A DNA stretch of 64,000 nucleotides from Cladopsammia gracilis (taxonomy: Eukaryota; Cnidaria; Anthozoa; Scleractinia; Dendrophylliidae), in the NCBI GenBank assembly GCA_022457155.1, contig JAJGOT010000466.1, positions 62,001 through 126,000 of the forward strand, read 5' to 3'. Made by a program: the position numbers and the translations under genes. The notes under the pieces are model-generated. The model did no database searches. It worked only from the letters and a program-made list of their open reading frames with translations, and was not told the origin of the DNA. Below are positions 54,258 to 64,000 of the stretch, in pieces. How positions within the stretch are numbered: the stretch's first letter is position 1; the number at the start of each line of letters is the position of its first letter.

Positions 54258-57200
54258 TATTTTTTTTAGTAAAGAAGGCATTTTACTCGATATTTTGAGT
54301 TAGTTCACTTAAAATTTGACTTAAATATTTAATCCAACACAGTGAGTTGAAACAACACCTTATTTTTGCTCTTATTTTTGAGAAAATCAAGTGGAAGTCA
54401 CTTTTTCTTAAACACTGACGATTAAAAACTTACTCACCGCAGTGAGTGTTTCTCACTCAAATTCAAGACATGAGTTAATTCTTAAAGTGAGTTGAAACAA
54501 CTCTTTATTTTGAGTGAACTTATTCACTCAAAATACTCGATATTTTGAGTTAGTTTACTTAAAATTTGACTTAAATATTTAATCCAACACAGTGAGTTGA
54601 AACAACACCTTATTTTTGCTCTTATTTTTGAGAAAATCAAGTGGAAGTCACTTTTAATCAAACATACGATTGAATACCTACTCACCGCAAGGAGTAAGTG
54701 TTTCTCACTCAAATTCAGACATGAGTTAAGTGAGTTGAAACAACTCTTTCTTTTGAGTGAACTTAGTGTAACAGTCCGACATCTACTCAAATGTGAGCAA
54801 ACGCACACTCATAAGAGATTGCCGCTTCGCGCCGGCGAGAGCGGGAAAAAACGTATCATCCAAAAAGTCGGGAAGGAAGATAAAGCACTGGTCGCAGAGT
54901 ATAAAACACAGTCTTCAGTTTAAATTAATACATGTATGGCATTTAACATCAAGTATCAACGTGAAGACACAAGTAGAACAAGAAGGACTCGACCAAGTCC
55001 CAAGCTATCATAATTATGGGATGCAGACAATGCCATGTGCTGTCAAGAAAATACTGATATAGGCCCGGTGGAGTACATGTATAAAGAAACACATGCACAA
55101 GCAACCATACTGTTGAATAGTGTTGGAACATGATAAACATTGGTTTTGTTTGTTATTATTTCTAGATGCTTTGTGAATACTCGCAAAGAGCAGGCTTTAA
55201 GGTTCGAACCTAGCTAGCCTCACCCCCTCCCCCTTCCCTCTCCCTTCCCTCACAGAGAACTCAAAATGAATCAGTATGGTGGCTTTGGCATGTGTTTGTT
55301 TATACTCCACTAGACTTTTGTTTTATCTGAATCCAAAAGCCATGGCATTGTCAGCATCTCATAATACATGTAATAGCACACTGTAGCTTGGGACTTGGCC
55401 CAGTGGTTCTTGTTCTACTGTACATGCATCAAACGTAAAATGTGGGAAAAAAAATTAAAATTGACACAAATTAGGGGCGGTTCATCAGGGTGGTCCATGG
55501 ACCTGGTCCAAAGCTGTTGTACTTCACTCATTTTTTTTTCTTTAGTCTGTGTGAGATACATGTAATGTTTGCTAATGAGGATAAAACAAAAATAGAATCA
55601 AGGATAGTTTTAAGCACAACATGCATGTAGCCATCGTGTGGGTAAATACATGTAGCATCATTACATGTACGTTATTTTTACTTTACAATGGATACAGCCT
55701 TGTCAGGGCTGTAAGGCTGTGCTCTAAATCTGCATTATTGGTGCCAGCGTATAAGTTTTGTGAAAAACTACATGTTTGTACACTTTTTTGATCACCCATA
55801 TAATGCCCCAAGGACAGCCCAACATTGCAAAATTTTACCTTTGGACGAGCAGGAAATCTTTGTTTTTGCACCAAACGTATATGCTGGGCACCCCGGATTT
55901 CAAGTGTTTGGAGATTTCGGGCTCCTAACTGTTTTGTTTAGAGCACAGCCTTGGTTGTCTAATACATGTTCAGGTATGTACATGTAGTCAAAGTGTATAG
56001 TTTTTTAAATCTTAATGGTGACTATTTCCTTTATTTCTTAGAAAGCTGACAAAACTACAGTACTATAGCATGCAGTTGCTAGTAGCATGAAAAATATGTA
56101 AAATGGTTTGAGCCAGTGGTACATGCATATTATCTTTCATCTTGCAGCAATGGAACTTGTTGATTAATTTTATTTTGTCCAACCCCCAGCCTGATACACT
56201 GTATTGCAAGTTACAATGCATGGCATCGCCATGGGAATATCTCTTGATTTCTAACATTCCCATGCATGTAAGAGTACATGGGGGCATCATACACATCAAT
56301 ATTATCAACTTCTGCTTACGGATTCCTCCTGTCTCTTTGAAGATACAGTAGATTCTGTAGTCATGGTGTCATTAGCACACAACTAATGTACCTTTTAACC
56401 CAGAGTAGACTTTAAACTATGCAAGAGTTGCATGACTCTGTGTTGTGTTTATACATGCATGTATACAGGAGCATAATTTGCACTGGTCTTGCATGTATAA
56501 ATACTGTATGATAGACACATGAATAATATAAAGCAGTTGGTTTCAAATGAAACTAAGTGTGATAATGAATTGGTGGGGGAGTGAAACAAAATGTTAGTGT
56601 TATTAGCCATGTTGATAAAGTAAATTGCCACCATAAAAGGAAACCTGTGAAAACCAGGGTGCCCAGCATTGAGTTTTATGCCAAATTTCGATTCACTTCC
56701 ATTCCGTTTGCAAAAGTTATTGCGAATAAACGGTTTTTTCCTGGTCAAAGCCCTTGACCCAGGCCTTAAATCACTTGAGTTGCGAGACACCAATACGACA
56801 GACACCGATAAAGCAGGGTAGCAACCGCGGACAGCTGTTTCGTTGTTATTGCAATTCACGCTTGGCAATTATGACACCAAATTTGGCCATGTTCCAAAAT
56901 ACTTTTTCAGTTTTTATCCGTTTGATCTCAAAGTTGGAAGGATGGTAGAACTTTGAATTCCAAATGTTCGTATGGTTTTGGTTTTTCGATTTTAACGGTT
57001 TTTGGCGGGAAAGTGACGTCACGAATATTGGGCCAAAATTCAAATTTGACATTTTAATACATTTAATGGCTACTGCTGAAAGAGCAAGCTCAAGCAAGTT
57101 CAAAACCGAAGAGACAACTAAAATATCTTGATACAGTCAAGAGATATAATTGTTTGAATTTCAAAATTCCCGCCATTTTGTTACTAAAAATAGCACAAAT

Positions 57201-58542
57201 ACACATTTCAACTAATTATATTTCTTCACTGAATCAAGATATTTTGGTAATCTCTTCGGTTTTGGACTTGTGCGAGCTTGCTCTTTCAGAAGCAGCCATT
57301 GAATATATCAAAATGTGAAAATTGAATTTTGGCCCAATCTTGGTGACGTCACTTTCCCGCCAAAAAAAACGAAAACTGTAAAAACAAAACCAACAAAACA
57401 TAGACCATGAGAATATTTGTTATTGTGGAAAATTTGAGGCCAACAGGATAAAAGCTCACGAAGATAATTTGTAACAAAAAAACTTGGCCCAATTTCGATC
57501 AAAAATTTCCTAGCGTGAACTCATCAGCGCCGTTTAGCAACTAAACACGACTGCAAGAATACAGTCGTAAATAGATTACACAATGACCCGTTCTCCATAT
57601 AAGATTCCGTATATGAAACAACTTGTCACCCGCATCACGCGTGCCATATCACGTGTTGCGGGGAACAAGCCGTCCCAAGATGTCACAATGGTGTCTATCA
57701 AAAAAGAATGTACATGGCAAGCCAATGTAGACATTCAAACGCATGGACAAAACCATGCTGAAAGAAAACACAGCATACCGGATCTAGTAAAGACCTACGG
57801 CATTTTTAGCCTTGTTTGTTGCCATTTATACTTACAACATTAAAAAAAAATGTACTTTCTGGAGCTCCTGGTACATGTACTTTCAAATTTTCAGGCGAGC
57901 AAATGAAGATTATCGCCTATTTGGTTTCTAAACGGTGAACATTACTAAACATGACAACCTCAATAAGATCTTGAAATGATAAATAAAAACGAACGCAAAA
58001 AAAAGAGAAATAAGTTTCATAAAGCTGAATTTCCAATAAACGCTGTTAGCTCAAATTTTAAAACTAAATCGAGGACAATGACGTAATGGGCCCAGTGTTT
58101 ATTTGTTGGTTACACACTGCAAGTTAAGTATTTCTCAAGCAAGAGTTTGACTCAGGCACACTTGAGATTATCAAGTAACACTTTTGGGGTAACACAAGTA
58201 ACATATTTGGGGTTTACACCTGATGCAAAAGTGTATTCATGTGTATTCGGCTTGAAACATAAGCTGTTAATCACTATCAATGTTTGCGCCGCTGCACACG
58301 TCTTCCAGTTGGCTTCTGTTTTCCCATTGGCCATTGTGAATTTGCGACGTAATTTGGCTCCTTTGAAATAGACACGTTTTCATGGTCACAAAGTGGGTTC
58401 AAGTAAGTTCTTTTTACCTGTTTGCCTTCAAAGTAGGTTTCAAGTGCGTCCAGGATGTACTTAGAAGCCCTAGTGTAAAACCACCAACTATCGAGAAAAT
58501 AAGGTAATCTTTCTCATCAAATCTTTTTTGAATTTGTTCCAG

Positions 58543-58793
58543 ATGTAAAGGAGGTGAACGTGGTTGTTACAGATGGTTATAGTGGCATTGGAACCGAGGT
58601 TCTGAAGACAAAAGTTGATCTTATGAAGAGCAGGAGAATTGAAATGTTTACAGTCGGAATAACTAAAAGGATGAAAGATGAAGAATTGCACGTTTTATCG
58701 AGTCACCCCGTTAAACGCCATTTATTTAGATTAAATGATTGTAATGGTATAAAAGAAATAGTCGACTCTATCGTTCAGCAAGTTTGCAAATAG
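58543..58793 (+). CDS. vWA half-domain terminal exon (unit 7)
   Basis: Intact despite several private changes elsewhere in this edge unit. Same protein as the other six. Confidence 0.75.
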
Positions 58794-60368
58794 TCTAACA
58801 GTTTTTACTTAAATATAACTTGTTAGCAATTTTTAACAAATTTTAATTCCAATATTTACTTATTAGTAATTTTAAACTAATTTTAATTTTAATATATACT
58901 TAGCATATACTTATTTTCAAAAGCTAATTACAGACGCTATTTTATAATGCATCAGTCAATTCCAGCAGTGCCCAAGTTCCCCCTGCTCCCCCCCCCCCCC
59001 CCCCCCTATCACCGGGACAACCACCGGGCATTTGCATTTTGTGAAAAACAATATAGCAAATACCCCATGGCGGGGATAAAATATGCTGTGCAAATGCTGC
59101 GGGGTATAGTAAACAGGGAAGGAAAATTATTCTAATCTAGACTCATCTAAAAGTTACCTGAAGGCAAACTAAGTCAACGGAGAAGTGTTTTCCCTCACAC
59201 TTCCTCTAGTGACCGGTTAGAGAAAGTTGGCAACAAATTTCTTTCTTTGTCAGAAAATGGAGCCAGGATTTTTTGAGGTCGAAAACACGAGTATGTCAAA
59301 TACCCCGGGGTACATTGAGGGTAGATTAATGCCAGATCCCCGGGATTCGAACGTGAACAAATTTTAATGCCCGACTAACGCCCGGGAGGGGGGGGGGGGG
59401 GTGGGGTGGTCGGTGGAGGGGGTAGGGATGGGCACTGCTGAACTTAACTAATGCATAATTTGGCAGGTAATAAATTACAATGCGTCTCGGCTGTAATTGC
59501 AGCCACTGAATACAATAGACCGTAAAAATAAGCCACTTCAGAAAAACAATCTCCTGTTATTAGAATTGTTAGTGCTTGTGTAATGCAGCTTTGATCGTAG
59601 TTGTCAGTAATAAAGTTGATATTTGTCTTCAACGGGATCAGTATTGGTTTTCACTCCTTATGCATCAGTCATTTTCAGCAGTGCCGTTCTGGGCGTTTGT
59701 GGGGTATTTGACGACGTTACAATATTAAGATGGTTCCGCCTATAGTACTCCCACTTTGTAAGACTTTTCAGACATGATTTACAGACTTCATAAAATCTGC
59801 CAACAATGTTTGTAAACCTACTATTTACAAAGATTTTATAATGCCTGGCTTCTGATATAAAATGTCTGTAAATGGCACCGCGTAAGTTTAATTTTAATTC
59901 AGTTACCAAATCTCTGTAAATTAATGTGGTCCCCAAGCGGAACATCCAATGACAAACAGAGAATTATAAAATCTCTTTAAATTGACACAATCAAAAATAA
60001 TCTACATCCAGTGTTCACTCACATAATCTAAGAAATTCAAAATACAACCTTTTGGTTCCTAGACCGAGTACTGAAGCAGGCAAACGAAGTTTTCAATATC
60101 GCGGTTCTGCTCTTTGAAACAAATTGCCTTTGAGTGCTAAGATGTAGCCCACTCTTAGCTCTTTTAAATCATACATTTACTTTCTATCTGATTTAATGAG
60201 AGATAAAGGATATTTTTGTAGTTTTAAGTATAATCCCGTATAGATCATGAATTCAGTTAGATAATTTAATTTAGTTAAGTAATTAATCTATTGTTGTTTA
60301 AGGCTCGACAGAAGAGCATGTATTATGAATGGACACCGCGTACGATAAACAAAGTTTACCTACCTAAC

Positions 60369-60857
60369 GGAGCATTATAAAATATCTGAAAATTGACACA
60401 AACGAGGCATTATAAAATCTCTGTAAATTGACACAAACGGGGTATTATAAAATCTCTGTAAATTGACACAAACGAGGCATTATAAAATCTCTGTAAATTG
60501 ACACAAACGGGACATTATAAAATCTCTGTAAATTGACACAAACGGGGCATTATAAAATCTCTGTAAATTGACACAAACGGGGCATTATAACATCTCTGTA
60601 AATTGACACAAACGGGGCATTATAACATCTCTGTAAATTGACACAAACGGGGCATTATAAAATCTCTGTAAATTGACACAAACGGGACATTATAAAATCT
60701 CTGTAAATTGACACAAACGGGGCGTTATGAAATCTCTGTAAATTGACATAAACGGGCATAATAAAATCTCTGTAAATTGACGCAAACGGGGCACTATAAA
60801 ATCTCTGTAAATTGACGCAAACGCGGCGTTATAAAATCTCTGCCATTTGACGCAAAC
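60369..60857 (+). repeat. 35-bp minisatellite, 14 copies (unit 7)
   Basis: Type-B variant order with two ATTATAACATC copies. The second-to-last copy has ATCTCTG where other units have ATCTCCG. Confidence 0.95.
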
Positions 60858-63284
60858 TATTTTTTTTAGTAAAGAAGGCATTTTACTCGATATTTTGAGT
60901 TAGTTCACTTAAAATTTGACTTAAATATTTAATCCAACACAGTGAGTTGAAACAACACCTTATTTTTGCTCTTATTTTTGAGAAAATCAAGTGGAAGTCA
61001 CTTTTTCTTAAACACTGACGATTAAAAACTTACTCACCGCAGTGAGTAAGTGTTTCTCACTCAAATTCAAGACATGAGTTAATTCTTAAAGTGAGTTGAA
61101 ACAACTCTTTATTTTGAGTGAACTTATTCACTCAAAATACTCGATATTTTGAGTTAGTTTACTTAAAATTTGACTTAAATATTTAATCCAACACAGTGAG
61201 TTGAAACAACACCTTATTTTTGCTCTTATTTTTGAGAAAATCAAGTGGAAGTCACTTTTAATCAAACATACGATTGAATACCTACTCACCGCAAGGAGTA
61301 AGTGTTTCTCACTCAAATTCAGACATGAGTTAAGTGAGTTGAAACAACTCTTTCTTTTGAGTGAACTTAGTGTAACAGTCCGACATCTACTCAAATGTGA
61401 GCAAACGCACACTCATAAGAGATTGCCGCTTCGCGCCGGCGAGAGCGGGAAAAAACGTATCATCCAAAAAGTCGGGAAGGAAGATAAAGCACTGGTCGCA
61501 GAGTATAAAACACAGTCTTCAGTTTAAATTAATACATGTATGGCATTTAACATCAAGTATCAACGTGAAGACACAAGTAGAACAAGAAGGACTCGACCAA
61601 GTCCCAAGCTATCATAATTATGGGATGCAGACAATGCCATGTGCTGTCAAGAAAATACTGATATAGGCCCGGTGGAGTACATGTATAAAGAAACACATGC
61701 ACAAGCAACCATACTGTTGAATAGTGTTGGAACATGATAAACATTGGTTTTGTTTGTTATTATTTCTAGATGCTTTGTGAATACTCGCAAAGAGCAGGCT
61801 TTAAGGTTCGAACCTAGCTAGCCTCACCCCCTCCCCCTTCCCTCTCCCTTCCCTCACAGAGAACTCAAAATGAATCAGTATGGTGGCTTTGGCATGTGTT
61901 TGTTTATACTCCACTAGACTTTTGTTTTATCTGAATCCAAAAGCCATGGCATTGTTAGCATCTCATAATACATGTAATAGCACACTGTAGCTTGGGACTT
62001 GGCCCAGTGGTTCTTGTTCTACTGTACATGCATCAAACGTAAAATGTGGGAAAAAAATTAAAATTGACACAAATTAGGGGCGGTTCATCAGGGTGGTCCA
62101 TGGACCTGGTCCAAAGCTGTTGTACTTCACTCATTTTTTTTTCTTTAGTCTGTGTGAGATACATGTAATGTTTGCTAATGAGGATAAAACAAAAATAGAA
62201 TCAAGGATAGTTTTAAGCACAACATGCATGTAGCCATCGTGTGGGTAAATACATGTAGCATCATTACATGTACGTTATTTTTACTTTACAATGGATACAG
62301 CCTTGTCAGGGCTGTAAGGCTGTGCTCTAAATCTGCATTATTGGTGCCAGCGTATAAGTTTTGTGAAAAACTACATGTTTGTACACTTTTTTGATCACCC
62401 ATATAATGCCCCAAGGACAGCCCAACATTGCAAAATTTTACCTTTGGACGAGCAGGAAATCTTTGTTTTTGCACCAAACGTATATGCTGGGCACCCCGGA
62501 TTTCAGGTGTTTGGAGATTTCGGGCTCCTAACTGTTTTGTTTAGAGCACAGCCTTGGTTGTCTAATACATGTTCAGGTATGTACATGTAGTCAAAGTGTA
62601 TAGTTTTTTAAATCTTAATGGTGACTATTTCCTTTATTTCTTAGAAAGCTGACAAAACTACAGTACTATAGCATGCAGTTGCTAGTAGCATGAAAAAGAT
62701 GTAAAATGGTCTGAGCCAGTGGTACATGTATATTATCTTTCATCTTGCAGCAATGGAACTTGTTGATTAATTTTATTTTGTCCAACCCCCAGCCTGATAC
62801 ACTGTATTGCAAGTTACAATGCATGGCATCGCCATGGGAATATCTCTTGATTTCTAACATTCCCATGCATGTAAGAGTACATGGGGGCATCATACACATC
62901 AATATTATTAACTTCTGCTTACGGATTCCTCCTGTCTCTTTGAAGATACAGTAGATTCTGTAGTCATGGTGTCATTAGCACACAACTAATGTACCTTTTA
63001 ACCCAGAGTAGACTTTAAACTATGCAAGAGTTGCATGACTCTGTGTTGTGTTTATACATGCATGTATACAGGAGCATAATTTGCACTGGTCTTGCATGTA
63101 TAAATACTGTATGATAGACACATGAATAATATAAAGCAGTTGGTTTCAAATGAAACTAAGTGTGATAATGAATTGGTGGGGGAGTGAAACAAAATGTTAG
63201 TGTTATTAGCCATGTTGATAAAGTAAATTGCCACCATAAAAGGAAACCTGTGAAAACCAGGGTGCCCAGCATTGAGTTTTATGC

Positions 63285-64000
63285 AAAAACTTAGATTTCT
63301 AGTTGCGTCAGGGCAAAAGTAAGTTGCCAGGAAACACCAGGCACTGCTAGAGCCAAGCCCTGCTCATTTCTATATCACAAAACTTTAAGTTTTCGATCTA
63401 TAGTGTGTACACTGTAGGACATGGTTACATTTTCCAAAATTTTGAAAAGCTAGTGTGAGACTTGTTGGTTTGCTGGAGGTCTCAAACTCATTGTTTAAAT
63501 TTAAAAAAAAATACATTCTGACTTACATGCATTATTTTGTTTTCTTTCAGATTTTACCATCTTATGCATCAATCTGCATTGTTTTTATCTCGTTAATGCG
63601 CATGCGCATTAAGCGAGATTTCGGAGTCGAGTACGAAAAAGGGACAAAAGTTGTTAACAAAATTTTGTGGACTTTTGTCCGGGGGGGTTTCTTGTTCCTT
63701 CTTTATAGAAGCTATATTAGGGCATTGAGGATATGGTTGGTTAAACCGGTTAGGATTTCAAGAAGGGCGTCACATACTGCCACTAAAATGTTTGGGGAGC
63801 ACCCCCGGACCTATTGTTAATTTCCCTAGGGTATTGGGATGTCAGAACGTGTCATGAACTTGTCATATCTCACATTACGTTACCGCAAAGGTATTAGTCC
63901 TTCTTAAATTTCGATATCTCACGTTACCTATCAGTTTCAATCATTTGTCGTAAAGCCATTATAGTTACTTTAAAAGGGTAAAAATAGGTTAAATGCGTTT
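63285..64000. other. right flank of the array, no recognised gene
   Basis: Single-copy in this window. A plus-strand open frame at 63,455-63,820 spans a TTTTCTTTCAG acceptor-like site at 63,550. It contains hydrophobic and basic residues but no recognisable domain. No second half of the vWA gene is visible here. Confidence 0.45.
63587..63619. repeat. 33-bp near-perfect palindrome
   Basis: ATCTCGTTAATGCGCATG, followed by CGCATTAAGCGAGAT, is self-complementary apart from a single offset base. It could be the remains of a small fold-back element or a protein-binding palindrome. Confidence 0.7.

Larger units (their letters stand above)
50118..56679 (+). repeat. array unit 6 (A-B-A mosaic)
   Basis: Length 6,562 bp. 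Parts: fold-back element 50,241-51,000; vWA exon 51,981-52,231; MITE 52,380-52,895; minisatellite 53,804-54,257; 254-bp duplication 54,285-54,767; third MITE 55,713-55,952. Type A at about 53,045-53,115, type B from about 53,475 through the minisatellite, and type A again from about 54,445 to the 3' end. Confidence 0.9.
17227..63283 (+). repeat. seven-copy head-to-tail tandem array, 6.56-6.61 kb unit
   Basis: Seven complete units start at 17,227, 23,798, 30,394, 36,950, 43,555, 50,118 and 56,680. Every landmark (fold-back element, vWA exon, MITEs, minisatellite) recurs in the same order and strand. By eye, units differ by scattered substitutions and small indels, mostly at homopolymers and in minisatellite copy number. 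Each internal junction reads TTTTATGCCAAATTTCG. The left flank joins through TTGTGCCAAATTT and the right flank through TTTATGCAAAAAC, so both edges share TGC. The unit boundaries at the array edges coincide with the internal junctions, so there are seven full copies and no partial one. Confidence 0.95.
56680..63283 (+). repeat. array unit 7 (type B, right edge)
   Basis: Length 6,604 bp. Parts: fold-back element 56,803-57,564; vWA exon 58,543-58,793; MITE 58,942-59,460; minisatellite 60,369-60,857; 254-bp duplication 60,885-61,371; third MITE 62,316-62,555. Private changes include GCAATTCACGC for GCAACACGC near 56,853, TTCTTCACTG near 57,227, the longest C run (19) and GGATTTCAGG near 62,500. 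It ends against single-copy sequence at TTTTATGC/AAAAAC. Confidence 0.9.

Noticed and set aside
17227..63283. rDNA, histone or snRNA tandem cluster
   Set aside because: No rRNA core sequence, histone coding sequence or recognisable snRNA was found in the unit.
63455..63820. 121-codon open frame in the right flank
   Set aside because: It spans an apparent splice acceptor and the 33-bp palindrome, and has no recognised domain or codon pattern.

Overview
The window is eukaryotic nuclear DNA: AT-rich, with short exons bounded by GT/AG splice sites, many microsatellites, and remnants of Penelope-like, LINE and Ty3/gypsy retroelements plus many fold-back (MITE-like) elements. The mix of Penelope and gypsy families, the CACGTGAC and ACATGTA-rich background and a von Willebrand factor A (vWA) exon suggest an invertebrate metazoan, most likely an anthozoan cnidarian such as a stony coral. 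That placement is inference. There is no rRNA, CRISPR array or bacterial-type operon.

Positions 1-13,012 hold the 3' part of one plus-strand gene. Supported exons are at 719-898 (coiled coil), 4966-5115, 6849-6983, 12,673-12,768 and a terminal exon at 12,960-13,012. Its internal exons begin and end in phase 1. One Asn-Gly-His-Leu-Asn-Ser-Arg-Pro-Leu exon type has been duplicated in tandem and is decaying (7293, 10,945, about 11,230 and about 11,421). Its introns hold a Penelope-like element with a hammerhead ribozyme motif, an L1/Tx1-type LINE, a CR1/L2-type LINE tail, a tRNA-like SINE and a 690-bp fold-back element.

Positions 13,013-17,228 are a transposon graveyard: a 126-bp hairpin MITE, a fold-back element carrying a second element with an 8-bp target duplication, a degenerate coding-like repeat on the minus strand, and the 3' end of a Ty3/gypsy element with its LTR.

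Positions 17,227-63,283, 72% of the window, are a head-to-tail array of seven units of 6,556 to 6,605 bp, nearly identical by eye. Each unit carries, in order, a long imperfect fold-back element, a splice acceptor plus a 251-bp terminal exon encoding the C-terminal half of a vWA domain, a GC-rich fold-back MITE, a 35-bp minisatellite of 13 or 14 copies, a 254-bp internal duplication, and a third fold-back MITE. The units fall into two haplotypes: A (units 1, 3, 5) and B (units 2, 7). Units 4 and 6 are mosaics. This order is a sign of exchange between copies. The array ends share a TGC microhomology with the flanks.

Positions 63,285-64,000 are single-copy flank with no recognised gene. The array is the most unusual object here: seven copies of a lone half-domain exon embedded in transposon-derived sequence, with no matching first-half exon found in the unit.
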